In this document: one piece after another, positions 44,861 to 56,187 of the stretch
Layout of the letters: every line of letters starts with the position of its first letter
Position numbering within the stretch: position 1 is the first letter of the stretch
NCBI RefSeq assembly: GCF_000143415.4
Contig: NW_003314298.1
Location: 603,014-667,013 of the forward strand
Direction of reading: 5' to 3'
DNA from: Selaginella moellendorffii
Lineage: Eukaryota; Streptophyta; Lycopodiopsida; Selaginellales; Selaginellaceae
Length of the DNA stretch: 64,000 bases
The notes under the pieces: model-generated
What the model saw: only the letters and a program-made list of their open reading frames with translations
The model's database searches: none
What the model was told of the DNA's origin: nothing
Position numbers and translations under genes: made by a program

Positions 44861-45719
44861 TGAAATGCACCTTGATGGCCGCATCCAACGCTTCCTTGTA
44901 GTTAGTCAGGTTCCACCGCATCACTTCACCGCGAGCCCAGGTTTGCAAACCTGATATGAAGGCATGGAACGCATCCATATCCCCCATGTCCATGACAAGT
45001 ATCCTCTTTGCCATAAACCCATTCACATACTCCTGAATGGTTCCGGTCTGCTTCAGCCTATTCAGCTCGTCCCTTAGATGCAGAGTAGCATTCGGAGGAA
45101 CGTAAGTTGCGCGGATCCTCGCCTTCATCATTTCCCAAGTGGCCACCGGTCCTTCATTGGCCTCTGTCGTTCTCCACCAAGACTTGGCATTATCTGCCAA
45201 GTATGGTTTTGCACATGGGACCTTCTCCGAGCTCGGTAATCGCAACGCTCGGAAGTAATCCTCCATATCATAAAACCAATCCTCCACCACCTTATAGTCG
45301 TTCACTCCCTTGAAGACCGGTGGGGGCTTTGGTTTGTACTTGGGAACTGCCTGAGGGACTGATTCCACTTTGGTCTATTCGACCTTGTCTGGTTTTGCCT
45401 CAGTCCCTGCCGAAGGGTCCACACCTTCTGCGCTGCCAGCATCCGCAGTCTTTCGCCTTTTCTTGCGCTTCTCATCACGCTTTAGCTTGCGTACGAGAGT
45501 CTCCAGCAGGGCATTGGTCTGTGCCAATTGTCCTTCTAGCACATCCAATCGAGCCTTGGACGACCGAACCTCACCACCAGACTCCTGTTTGGATGTTGCC
45601 TCACTGGAGTCCTCCTCATGCAAGGATTCCTCATCCATAGCCTCCTGTTCGACCGGAGGCTCCAGCTCTGGAGGAGGTTCCGTCTCTGCCTGGGTTCGCT
45701 TATGTCCTGCCCTTGCCAT
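44861..45719 (-). pseudogene. Gag of nested element, split by one stop and fused to integrase
   Basis: The ATG at 45719 opens a 115-codon charged N-terminus with a coiled coil. A TAG at about 45375 interrupts. The frame continues with a retrotransposon gag domain (VVEDWFYDMEDYFRALRLP, AKSWWRTTEANEGPVATWEM, LNRLKQTGTIQEYVNGFMA). It runs to about 44860, where it joins the integrase core directly (HFNDNLSYDG | FITGL sense). The zinc knuckle and all of PR-RT-RNase H are missing. Confidence 0.85.
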
Positions 45720-45778
45720 CTCCCAACAATCCGCCTCTATCCTTCGCTAGAACTGAGGAAGACGCTCCGATACCAAAT

Positions 45779-46924
45779 TGTAAGCCACAAATTTTTCCTT
45801 TCCAATTTGCCAGCTTACCTCGTCTATCCGAAAAACTCTGCCTTGGCTTGTGCTAAGTTCCCTCGCCAAGGTTCCCGCCTATGGTACCAGCTCCTACTTG
45901 GTCCTACTTGGTTTCAGCTACTCACTGCATGAGTAACGGAGTGTTAGCCATCCATCTACGGATTCCCAAATCTCTCCCAATCCCCCTCCTCGGGTTAGAC
46001 TGGACTTAAGGTTCGGCTACACTCCAGGCACAAGCAGCCAAGCACACCAAGCCTCCAGATTCCTAACACCCCTTGGTACCACAAGGTTTAATCATGGGAC
46101 CCTCTAAATCCCAAGCCTTGGGTGCAGCACTTGCTTCGGGACGTCAGGGCAAAACACTGTGGCCTAACGGCCCAGTATGGGTACCTCTACTCCCCCACTT
46201 CCATCCCGAAGGGAAGGCCCAAGCCCCTAGGAAGGGCGAGGACCAATGAGCCACAAGGTACTCAAGTGGGGCACCACTCCACATGAGCCGGGAGCACCGC
46301 AGTCGGTTTCCCTTTCGGGAGTGGGAGCTGCTCTTGAGCACTTCCCTGGGTGGCCCCTCCGGCACCACTCAAGCCCATGCTCACTCCCACCCAAGGCCCC
46401 TCGGCCCCAGTCTCAACCTCAAGTCAGTTTGGAAGCACCACTGGAGAGTTCCTTCAAGACTGGTTCCTGGACCTCACTATCCCTACTATACTTTTGGAAC
46501 CCCCTGCAGCCCCACCCCCCCCTTGGGAGACGCACGCTTTGGGCTTTCACCCCTTGACCCGTATTAGTATTTGGACTTAATCTCTGGCTCGATCTCGGAC
46601 CCGATTTCGGATTCGATCTCGGACTCGATCTCGGACTCGATCTCGGACCCGATCTCGGACCCGACCTCAGACCCGACCTCGGACTCGGTCTCGGACCCGA
46701 TTTCGGATCTCGGACTCCGTCTTGAACTCGGTCTCGAACTCGGACTCGAACTCGGTCCCCGAGTCGGTCTCGAACTCGATTCCGGACTCTATCTCGAACT
46801 CGGTCCTAGAGTCGGTCTTGGACTCGATCTTCGACTTGGTCCCATCCGATGAACTCTTTGTCATTTTGGTCATGCTTTTGGGGTTCCTTTAGCCTACGAC
46901 ACTTCGGCGGGTTGGTTCCTTACA
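45779..46924 (-). repeat. 5' LTR of nested family B element
   Basis: 1146 bp, differing from the other LTR mainly in C-run length and scattered substitutions (for example CCGAAAAACTC against CCGACCAACTC). The primer site lies immediately left at 45765-45778 (minus strand). Confidence 0.9.
46571..46852. repeat. GACTCGATCTCG minisatellite in family B LTR
   Basis: Units of 6-12 bp (CTCGGA, CTCGAT, CCGACC) repeat for about 280 bp. Counterparts lie at 42905-43190, 3650-3790 and, inverted, 4150-4400. Frames through it give Ser-Asp repeats on one strand and Glu-Ser/Lys repeats on the other; these are by-products of the repeat. Confidence 0.8.
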
Positions 46925-46929
46925 CTCCT

Positions 46930-48000
46930 CAGCACACTGGTATGGTGAAGATGGCTGCTCAGCAGGCTGTGGCAACGAATGTTGGTGCTGCTCGGCAGGC
47001 TGCAACGGTGGAGGCTGCTACTGCTGAGGCTGGTGTTGCTCGGCGGTCTGCTCCATGGGTGGTTCGTAAAAAATGTTGTGCCCCTACTCAATGGATGGTG
47101 GATTTGTAACCGTCTCAGGATTTTCAAGAATATCCTGCATCAGCGAAATGTGATCGTCCACTAGAATTGTTGTACTTGGAGACAGAGATTGTGCTGGTGC
47201 ATGCGGTGGTGATGGTGGCAAATCCGGCTGCAGTGAGCTAGGAGGCTACAAGCTCTTCGTTGATGGCTGTGTAGGTGCCAAACTCTGCTGCCGTTTTGTT
47301 TTGGATCTAGAAGTTCTCGTTGGTTGTTGTCGTCTCGGCACTATATGCTGGATTGTTTGCACATCACTGTCATCACTATCAATCTGTGGAGGCGCAATGT
47401 TTCTTCTGCCTTGTCCCCATGTCTTTCTTTGTGGAGTTGCTATTGTCTTTCACTGGACCTTTTTCTTCTCGGTATTCATCAAGTGTTCTTCAGCTTGGCA
47501 CTTTGAACTTTTTGTGACTTCATGCTGTGGAGGCAGAGGTGGTGGACTGTAGACCACTATGGCTTGACTTCTATGCGTGATGATGGCTCGGACATACGGT
47601 AGTACCAGTGTCCTCACACATTTCTTCGCGTTGAGTTCTCCTGCCACCTTCTTAAGTTCCCTACGAAACTTCGGGATCACATATCCTGCTAAATCCACTT
47701 TCTTCCCAGCTTGAAGATCCTCATAAATGAAGGCCACAGATCTGCTCACTGTCGTGGCAGTCTTCCAAAATTCCAGGTTGAGAACAAGGAACTTGAAGAT
47801 TTTGTAGAGCTCGTCCTTGACGTTGGAGAATTGCAAACTAAGCACTGAGTTGTTGTGCGTGGAGCAGAGACTGGCTCGCCTTCGTCTAGGAGACATAGAG
47901 CTGTTGCCACCTCCAAATCTTCAAGTTCAACTTGGCCGGTGGCGAGATCCATCAAGTGAGCCTTCTCGTTGCTCACTTGATTCATGAGATATTCTGCCAT
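46930..48000 (-). CDS. Extra ORF region of the outer element, N-terminal part
   Basis: Two overlapping minus-strand frames are visible. 47746-48000 starts MAEYLMNQVSNEKAHLMDLA; 47450-47896 reads MSPRRRRASLCSTHNNSVLS, then FKFLVLNLEFWKTATTVSRS and KVDLAGYVIPKFRRELKKVA. A Pro/Gln-rich tail continues towards the insertion at 46930. A frameshift or an unmarked intron would join the two. No domain is recognised. Position, after the integrase stub and before the 3' LTR, is that of the extra ORFs of Athila- and Tat-type elements. A captured host gene is the alternative. Confidence 0.45.
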
Positions 48001-48306
48001 TCGTTCTGCAAAGTTGAAGAGTCCGTGAGTGCGAGTCCAACACTTAACATCGTCATTGAATTGCCACTCAAGATTTTAAGAAAGGATGACGGTTTCTGTC
48101 TGGGATGTTTGCTTGGTTTGCATTGTGTCGACTCTTCGGTGCTGTTGAGAATGCTCTTGTACCTGTGATGCAAATAGAGGAAAAGATATGAGCACTCTTT
48201 CTATTCTTGTGAACACACTCTTTTTGTTTCTTTTGTGGGCACTCTCTTTTCTACTTGCTTTCTTCTTGTTTCTCTTGATTGGTGTGTTTCTTAGAATCTG
48301 ATACAC

Positions 48307-48957
48307 TCATTTGAGATGAGTGAAAACACCTAACTGACGATCACTCTCTAGCACTCTTGTGATCTCAAGATTTGCTTGCAACATTTTCCTTGCTGTAATT
48401 TCTTCTGCAAAATGCCCTCCAGAGCAACTAGCATGGGCCTCTTCTAGTAACTCGTATGTCTCTTCTTGTGAACATACACATCTTCTTAATATATTATCAT
48501 GTCCAATTCTATAGAGTCTTCCTCCGACGATTGAGTATCGTCGTGTCCTCAAGACAAATTGTTTCCTTTGATCTTGTGTGGTACATGATGTGGGAACCTT
48601 TGTAGTTGTTAAATAATTAAAGATTTCTTGAAGTGTATCATGGGTGGTAATCTTAAAAAGATGTGAATCAGGTAAGTCATCATTAGGATCTTGTATATTT
48701 TCTTCGGTTGTAATTCTATTGAGATGATCAGCTTGTTCATGGTATTTGCTTGGTTTGTGAACTATTTCGAAATTGAATTCTTGTAATAACAAAAACCATC
48801 TTGCTATTCGTCCGCTAAGGATGGGTTTGTTGAGTAGATGAATCAATGCTTGATGATCAACGAATATTTTGACGTTGTTGGAAAGTAAATAATGTTTGAA
48901 TTTGGTCAAGGCATATATCATGCCTAAGGCTTCTTTCTCTGTGGTTGTATAATTCAT
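48307..48957 (-). pseudogene. RNase H and truncated integrase of the outer element
   Basis: It starts within the RT-linked RNase H (NYTTTEKEALGMIYALTKFK, then DHQALIHLLNKP). It runs through the connection (IVHKPSKYHEQADHLNRI) into the integrase zinc-binding start (YELLEEAHASCSGGHFAEEI), then breaks off (ANLEITRVLESDRQLG) before the HHCC cysteines and the DDE core. The core is absent from the element, so it cannot integrate on its own. Confidence 0.85.
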
Positions 48958-49143
48958 TTCAGGTGGAGAAAGTCGTCAACTTGCATAATATATGGGGTGA
49001 TCACGATGATCATCTTTTATTTGGCAAAGAATTGCTCCTAATGCATAGTTAGAGGCATCAACTTGTACGAGAAATTCTTGAGTCCAGTTTGGTTGGACCA
49101 GAATTGGTGCCTGTGTAAGTTTTTCTTTGAGTACCAAGAATGC

Positions 49144-49976
49144 CTACTGACATTCTTGAGTCCAGTGATAGAATTTGTCTTTCTTAAGTAACTCAGTTAA
49201 TGGTGTAGTGACTTTGGCATAGTCCTTGATAAATCTTCTATGGTAACCCATCTTGCCCAGAAAACTGCACAAGCTTTTAAGATCATGAGGTGGTTGCATT
49301 TTCATAATGACGTCGGTTTTAGCTTTATCGATTTGAATGTCTTGAGTGGAAACAATGTGGCTAAGTAGTATGCCTGATTTAACAAAGAAAGTACATTTTT
49401 CAGGATTCAGAGCAACTTGGTTTTGTCTGCATTTGATAAAACATTTTTTAAGGTATTCAAGGTGTTTGTTTTTAGGTCCAAAGACAATCCAAATGGCATT
49501 CGCATGTATGCGTATGCTCCCCATGGACTTATGAAAGTTGTTTTATGTTGATCCTTGACAGTTATATGTACTTGATTGTAGCCTGAAAAACCGTCAAGAT
49601 ATGAGTACATCTCATGTCCGGCAACGGCATCAAGTATTTCATCTGAAAATGGGATGGGAAAGGCATCTTTTGTAGTGGCATCATTTAACTTCTTGTAGTT
49701 TACACAGATGCGTAATTTCCCATTTTTCTTGGGTACAATGACTAAAGGTGATAGCCATTGGGCATTTTGTATTGGATATATGAATCCTGCTTCAAGGAGC
49801 TTGTTAATTTCAGCTTTTACTTTCTCAGCAAATGTTGGATTCATCCGGTAAACAGTTTGTTTAACAGGTTGAATTCCTGGAAGTAATTTGATTCGATGTG
49901 TATATAATTCAGGTGGTATACCCTTGAGGTCTTTATATGACCATGCAAAGACATCTTTATACTTAGTAAGGAGCAT
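49144..49976 (-). pseudogene. Reverse transcriptase of the outer element, YxDD block deleted
   Basis: The first frame, 49407-49976, holds YKDVFAWSYKDLKGIPPELY, then LSPLVIVPKKNGKLRICVNY, then YLDGFSGYNQV and AYMRMPFGL. Immediately after PFGL the sequence jumps to the segment that normally lies about 35 residues beyond (HLEYLKKCFIKCRQNQVALN in the second frame, 49144-49524). The YxDD catalytic box is missing and the frame is shifted. The enzyme is dead. Confidence 0.88.
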
Positions 49977-50171
49977 AGTAGCCTTAAGTTTAAAAGGTTT
50001 GTCGAGTTGTGTAGCTATTAAGATGTTTTGTGGGTTTGAGGGAACCTCTAGATTTAATTCTTCAATATCTTCATTGATATTTACACGAAGTTTGAATTCT
50101 TGATTTTCAATGGTGAGTGCTAGTTCGTCTTGTATATCTAGATGATATTCTATAGGTTTTAGTTGTTCAAG

Positions 50172-50890
50172 TTATATCGTTAGTCTTGCTTTTTGTATGG
50201 TGGTTTTTATTGTATGTTTCTTCTTTAAATTGGGTTGTTTTGAATCTTCATAGCCTTGACACTTGGTTATAGGAAGTATCCTGTTGAGGTCAATTTCTTG
50301 AATTGCCTTAAGTTTAGGATATGCTTCAAATAATATAGCTTCTTCAAGATCATCTAAGCCTTCTTGCCAATTGTATTCTTGAACTTGTGTTGGTCGAAAA
50401 CTTCTTGAGATTTTCTTGCTTGTCAATATTGATATTTTAGTTTGTCCTTGTTGGGATTGGATACATATCTCATATTCCATCCCATACTGTGCAGAAACAA
50501 CTTTATTAAGCCAAGGTTTGCATAACAAGATTTTGTAAGAAGATTCTTCAATCGGCATTTTTAACACAACAAAGTTAACTTTAAATTTATGTCCTTTGAC
50601 TGTCATAGAGACATCACGAATGATGCCTGCTAGTCTGACAACTCTTTGATCAGCCATGCGTACATTGAATTGTGCAATTTGTATATTGCCCAATCCTAAA
50701 GCTTTGCATAGTGCATATTCGATGATATTAACCCCAGAACCTCTATCGAGGATAACTCTTTCAATATGATTTTTGCTGATATGTATGTTGATACAAGGTA
50801 CATTATCATCATAATCACCAGGTTGGATTCTTTGAGCTTATTCTTGTTGTGTTGGTTGAGATTGGTGTTTTTCTTGTATACGAGCTTCAG
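50172..50890 (-). pseudogene. Aspartic protease region of the outer element
   Basis: The sense reads VILDRGSGVNIIEYALCKAL (active-site block, with DRG where a DSG/DTG triad is expected), then IAQFNVRMADQRVVRLAGII, then a C-terminal extension to 50172. A stop near 50890 separates it from gag. The altered triad suggests an inactive protease. Confidence 0.65.
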
Positions 50891-50897
50891 GGATCCT

Positions 50898-52661
50898 TCA
50901 ATTACATATTTTCAAGATTTGGTCTTTCATATATAGTGCTATTTGCAGTATTTGTTGTAGGGTTAAAGTAATTCTCTGTTGTAGTATGTGCTCGGCAATG
51001 GTTATATGCTCATCTTGAGTAAAGCTTAATACTTGAGTTTGGTTGTCTTGATTGTATATTTGATCATTAATAATTTCGGGATCTTTGTTTTGAAGCTTTT
51101 GTTGAATGGTGTTAAGTATTTTCTTACTCTTTTTCCACTCAGTATTCTCGATTTCTAATGCGTGATCACTTTCATCTTGTTCTTCATAATTATCAGGTTG
51201 TTGACATTCATATTGTGTTCTTGTGATTGCCAGAACTTCTGGTTCTTCAGTCCTTAATTGTTCTTCATCTTCTATAGCAACTGCTGCTTGAATTACTCGT
51301 GCTGTTGATGGTCTTCCACTAGGAGCTTGATTGACTCTTTGGTTTTGTGGATTGTATTGTTGTCGAATTTGATTTTCTTGTGGTTGATTTTGTCTTGGTT
51401 GATAATTCTGTTGCGATGCTTGATTGTTGTAATTATTATATTGCCTTTGTTGGCTTTGGTTGTAGTTGTTCCATTGTGGACGTTGATAATTGTTTTGGAG
51501 TCCATTGTATCGTTGTTGGTTGTAATTGCCTCTATAATCACCTTGTCCTTGATCATAGTTTTGATTTTGTGAGGGATTATATCCACGATTATATCCTTGA
51601 TTATATTGTTGATTATCTTGGTAATAATAGTTTCTTGGTGGTCTTTGTTCTTGATTGTTGTTTCCTTGATAATTTTGTTGTGGTGTTCCTTGTTGAACAT
51701 TTTCCACTCTTGAAACTTCAGTGGTATTCCTATATCGACAATTCTTGGCTATATATCCTTCTCTATCACAAATCTGACATTTGGGTGAATGAAATTTACA
51801 GTCTGAAATAGAATGTCCTTCATTTTTGCATTTTGTACAAAAGACTCCTTGTTTAAGTTCTGTTGAAGCTAACTTCTTCAATACATGTTTAATGTCTTTT
51901 CCCTGTGTCTGTTTCTTTTTGGTCCTGATTAGTATTTCTTCCTCTTCATCATCTAAGTCATCATTAATATGAGAAGATTCACCTTTAGTGAACTGCTTAA
52001 AACGTTTCTCAAGTTTTAAGATTCCTTGAGATAGTGAATCAACACTTTCTTCATCTGGTGTATCAGCTAATGCGATCATGTTGCGATAGGCTTCTCGTAA
52101 TCCTTGTATATAAGACAAACTCTTGCCTTTGTCGGTGATGAGATCTTTACATTTCTTTGCATGTAATTTGAATCATCTAGTATAGTCTTGTATTCCTTCC
52201 TTTGGTCGTTGTTTTATATTCTTAATGTGCTCATAATGCTCCTCTGGTGTTCCTCTAGCTGGGAATTGTTCCTTGAATTGTTCAAGTTTTTTGTCATGTG
52301 GTACAGAATCCTCTAGTGTATGATACCACTCAAGAGCTTTTCCTTTAAGTGTGTATGGGAAAAGTATGTCTTGATGATGTTCTTGATTGTTCATTTTGAC
52401 AATCTGGTTGAATTGTTTTACATGTAATTCTGAATCTTTTGACTTACTTCCTGTGAAAATTGGATATGTAACCATGCTTCCAATTGTACTCATCGGATTG
52501 ATGATTGCCATAGGTGGTTGTAGATTTTGTTGGTTGAGTTGTTGTTCTGGTGAGTCCCGATTTGAGTAATCTGGTGCTATGTATTCTGCTTCTTCAAATG
52601 CCTCAAACTCTGGGCCGTCTTTGATATTTAGTTCTTTGTTATTTTTAACTGGGTTGCTCAA
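50898..52661 (-). pseudogene. Gag of the outer element, one in-frame stop
   Basis: The N-terminal gag domain (52173-52661: GSMVTYPIFTGSKSKDSELH, ALEWYHTLEDSVP) ends at a TGA at 52170-52172, then the same frame continues (50898-52118). The second part holds zinc knuckle one, CTKCKNEGHSISDC (CX2CX4HX4C), a second with H replaced by Y (CQICDREGYIAKNC), then about 130 Asn/Gln/Tyr-rich residues. This knuckle order matches the relic at 14326-14670. Confidence 0.85.
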
Positions 52662-54224
52662 CTCGGCAACTTGAATTTGTTTATCCTCTTTGTCGTACTT
52701 GTTTAAAATCGTTTCTAAAATTTGTTACTATTGTTGTTCTAATTTCTCTTTTACTACCTTTTCCTTTTTCACTTCTCGATTCTTTTGTCGAAGATCTCTT
52801 TCTCGGATCTTGATTGGGTCTGGTTTCTGTTTGTACATTCAGTTTGCTAAGTCTTCTCAACTTGAATGTCAAGGTAAGTTTCCTGAATTTGTGTTCTGCC
52901 TAAATTGTCTTGAGTCAATTGTTGTTCTTCATAGATTGCAAAGTCAAGCTCTTACGTCTTGAGTCTGTTGCAAGTTTTGATTTTATAGTATAAATGCGAA
53001 GTCAAGCTTTTGTGTCTTGAGTCTTCAATTGAGTTTTTTTTTCTTTCTCAATTCTTCCCAAGTTTCTTCTCGAGGTCACTTTCCTGAGTCTAGCTTAGGA
53101 AAGGTCTTGTATTTGGAAAATCAGATGGTGTAAGTATGCACTATTTTGTTTGTTGGAAGGAGGCATGTTTTGTCATAAATTGATTGATTTAGCTGTTTGC
53201 TGGTAAATTTTGGATATTACTCGCCAACTTTGGGATCGAGCAGGTATGCAAATGATTGCAATTCTCTCTACTAGTCCAATCTTGAATAATTGTTTTAATC
53301 TCTTACAGTGTGTTAGTTGTTTTCGAATGCGAGCTCTCACCATGAACTTTTGTGTTTCCCAATCTTTGGTACGATTTGAAAATGCTGAATATAGCAGTGG
53401 TTGTATTTTTAATGTCCTGTATGTTTCTTGTCTCAAGTGACGTCCACACATCAAAGTATGGATTCTAACAAATTCTTGTTGCTTTAAGCCTACGTGTGCT
53501 CAAATCTATCTAGTGTGCTTTTCTCTATGGTTGATTTCATGATGGTGCATTTCCCTAATGCTGAGTCTTACTTTTGCTTGCTTACAAGTGTTGCATCGCC
53601 ATTTTGGATAGCACTGCTTGTATGGTTTTGCACAATTTCTGAATCCACACAAAAGGCAATCCTCGTATCTTGTACAGCTTGTGTCTCCAAATGGGCAGTC
53701 GTGCTTTTTCATTCTTCCTCCATCACTAGCCGCTAGAATTTTTCTTTGGTTGTTTCCTTGTCGTTGATTCTTGAAATATTTTTTTTCTTCAACCTCTCGT
53801 TAAAAGCGATTTCGCTCACACTCCAAGTCTTCCACGACTTAGGTGGCTTCAATCTTCAAGTGTTTTTTATGTTTTCATGCTTGTTAACACTTGCTTTCTC
53901 TGATTTCTTGTCGGAGATTCTTCAAATATTTTGATGTGCAAAATATTCTTCGTCATCAACCTCTCACCAAGAGGCAGTTATGGAAGATGCTTGGACTTTC
54001 TAAGAAGCAGGGGATCACTAGATGATCGTAGTCTTCAAGCGCTTGATCTCTAGCATGTTTGCCATGCTTCTTGCTGTAGATTTTTGTCGATTTTCTTCTT
54101 TTTGTCTCTTTTTGCTTTTCCCTTGATTCTTGACTTCGGCTTCTTCTTTTAGTTGTGGCTAAGGCTTCTAGTATTTGTTCTTTGGGTGCTCTTCACTTTG
54201 CCTATCCCACCGTGGTCGCCAAAG
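52662..54224 (-). mobile_element. 5' leader and PBS of the outer element
   Basis: A 1.5-kb non-coding leader lies between the 5' LTR and gag. The minus-strand primer site TTTGGCGACCACGGTGGGA lies at about 54204-54222. CTTG/TCTTGAGTC-type words recur around 52900-53080. No ORF is supported; long leaders are usual in Tat-type elements. Confidence 0.7.
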
Positions 54225-54627
54225 TGGAGAACTACAAAATCACCTCTACAATGATCTTGTGAATCCTCTCTAATCTAAATTAGATCCAAACATAAAAAAG
54301 AAAGAAATACTTAACCATGTGTTGTTGCAAAGATGTTGATGTTGAGATTGATGCACATCTCACAACCTTGATCCCCAGAAAGCAGTGAGTAAGATAGACA
54401 TGGAAGAGAAAAGTAGATGTTGAACAAGTGGAGTATATGTTATTATGGCCAAGGATATAAAAGACAGAAAGGGGATAAGTCTGGCATGCTATCACCAGCT
54501 TATATAACCACTACATGCCCAGTCATCCAAGTCAGGAATTTAGACCGGAAGAAATCCTAATCTCAATTCCTAACTCAGGAAATGCCTTTATGAGAAAATC
54601 ACGATGCAAAATGCATGTACCTCTCTA
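54225..54627 (-). repeat. 5' LTR of the Tat/Athila-like element
   Basis: Near-identical partner of 41046-41448, also 403 bp. Differences are scattered substitutions (for example GTGCTATTGC against GTGTTGTTGC). Confidence 0.88.
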
Positions 54628-54632
54628 CTAGT

Positions 54633-54992
54633 GGGTTATGGTGTGCAAGCTGGAGGATGGTTGCCCTTGCACAACGTTTGTTTGCCCACAGACATGCAGA
54701 TTTGACCCCCGTCATAGGGCACATATTGATAACGTGGTCAGACATCTTCGACTTTCTCGAGGCACGTCAGGCAAAAGTAGAGTGCTCGCTGGATTTTCAG
54801 TTTAACCTGCCGGCCAAGTTCAACAAGGAGGCAATGATGGCCTATGCAGCAAGTTCCAAGGATCCTCCTGTTCCTTGGCGGTTGTATACTTCAAAACCGC
54901 AGGTTGACAGTGGCAATGTGGACGTTGTAGAGGACGTTTTCGGTGGTGCACATGGAGCACCACTGGAGTGCTTTCCATGTCCAGAATTCTAA
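54633..54992 (+). other. Candidate host exon at the insertion edge of the large element
   Basis: A plus-strand frame with natural-looking composition (ARQAKVECSLDFQFNLPAKF, KDPPVPWRLYTSKPQ) ends at TAA 54990-54992. It begins at the LTR edge, so its 5' part could lie left of 41041, but no matching frame was confirmed there. The family is not recognised. Confidence 0.3.
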
Positions 54993-55998
54993 GTTGTCTT
55001 GAGAATTTCATCTAAATCCAGGGCCCAATGTCAAGGTCCATGTCAAGGATCATCACCAGTTCTGAACAAATGCCAGTGCTCGCCATCACTGGAGCACTTG
55101 GCCAGTGAATCGAGGTGTGAGTAAGGAGTCGGATGCTGCAACAACCGAGAATGGAGTTTGTGACGTGCTTTGTCACTCTTTCTCAATATTATAAATCGCC
55201 GAGCCTAAAAATTCTCGAGACCTGGTTACAATCTGCTGTTTAAATTTGACGTGTCAGCAAACTTTAAAATTTTTTAAAATATATTGTGGAACATAAAACA
55301 GCAAAAATTACCATGCATCACAAGAACAGCCTCCTTTGAAACAGTGAAGTTGCTCACCGTCTTGACCAAGATCCTCTTTCTTTTCAGAAATCACTTTTTC
55401 TGAGGCATCACTCTGCACATCCATATGTTATTACTGACAAGAACATTCGGTTTGTGAGATTATTGAAGCAATGATATGCAATTGCAATTTGTTGCAATTG
55501 GCGTGCCAAAAGTTCTCTTCTTTCACATACCAACCTCATGAGCTCACCTTGTATTTCATTTATATTAGGATGAGACCAATCCCCCACACGAAATGGGTGC
55601 ATCTTTCCACCAGGCTTAAATGAGAGACGCTGGGCAGCCAAGCCAATCCAAAGTGGACCTGAAAACTTTGGTCTTTGGTCTTTGGTTCAGGGGATGGCGC
55701 TGAAAATAGAGTTCATTGATGAGTCTAACTCGGGGATTGCCAATTCTTTCGGCGTAGACCAAAGAACTCCGTTTGCATGTCCACTTTGGCCATCTCCCAG
55801 TGTCTTTCAAAAGTCCAATTCTGCGTGAGATCGATCTAGACCCTAATGCCCATTGAAGAAAGAGCTTTGTAAATGCGAAGCTCCCAATCTGCCCCAATTC
55901 TATTCACAATTTTCAGGCAATTATCTCAAAAGATCATTTTGGCTGGCAATTAGGGCAGAGATCTTGATTCATTGATTTTAAATTTGCAATTGTTACTT
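54993..55998. other. Intergenic with a candidate minus-strand ORF (55408-55641)
   Basis: The 77-codon minus-strand frame reads plausibly as protein (SHPNINEIQGELMRLVCERR, LLARQLQQIAIAYHCFNNL) but matches nothing I know. The rest shows no gene. Confidence 0.25.
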
Positions 55999-56187
55999 TT
56001 ATACATACAATGGTCTCTCAATTATACATTGCATAGTAAACTCTACAAAACAAAGGTGGAGTTTGCTCGCGATCATTGCGTTCCAGACCATTGTATCGTG
56101 CCAGGGTATCCACGAGAAGACGTGATCGGCACAGCGGAGGTCTCCCAGCGGCGACATACAAGAAGAGAAAAATCCAGAAGCACGCAA
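55999..56187 (-). pseudogene. PPR repeat fragment
   Basis: One PPR unit is legible: GDLRCADHVFSWIPWHDTMV followed by WNAMIAS, the pattern of the S/L repeats in the gene at 30960. Nothing else of a PPR gene adjoins, so it is a relic. Confidence 0.6.

Larger units (their letters stand above)
42100..46924 (-). mobile_element. Nested chromovirus-type Gypsy deletion derivative, with perfect TSD
   Basis: LTRs 42100-43265 and 45779-46924 begin TGTAAGCCACAAATTTTTCC on the plus strand and end GGTTCCTTACA or a close variant. CTCCT flanks it at 42095-42099 and 46925-46929. On the minus strand the primer site TTTGGTATCGGAGCG follows the 5' LTR. Only gag, integrase and a chromodomain are present. Protease, RT and RNase H have been deleted. 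LTRs are very similar, so insertion was recent relative to the host element. It was mobilised in trans or deleted after insertion. Confidence 0.92.
41046..54627 (-). mobile_element. Tat/Athila-like Ty3/Gypsy retrotransposon (13.6 kb, with nested insertion)
   Basis: Two 403-bp LTRs (41046-41448 and 54225-54627) enclose gag, protease, RT, RNase H and an integrase stub in that order on the minus strand. After the 5' LTR the minus strand reads CTTTGGCGACCACGGTGGGA, a TGGCGACC-type primer site. Flanks CCAGT (41041-41045) and CTAGT (54628-54632) are an imperfect TSD. RT words (WSYKDLKGIPPELYTHRI, YRMNPTFAEKVK) recall the Tat/Athila branch, whose members carry extra ORFs after pol, as here. Without the nested 4.8-kb insertion it is about 8.8 kb. 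Coding defects (gag stop, no YxDD, truncated integrase) make it non-autonomous. Confidence 0.88.

Noticed and set aside
51293-51811. Ile/Val/Leu-rich plus-strand ORFs suggesting membrane proteins
   Set aside because: They are antisense to the Asn/Gln/Tyr-rich tail of gag, whose reverse complement is automatically hydrophobic.
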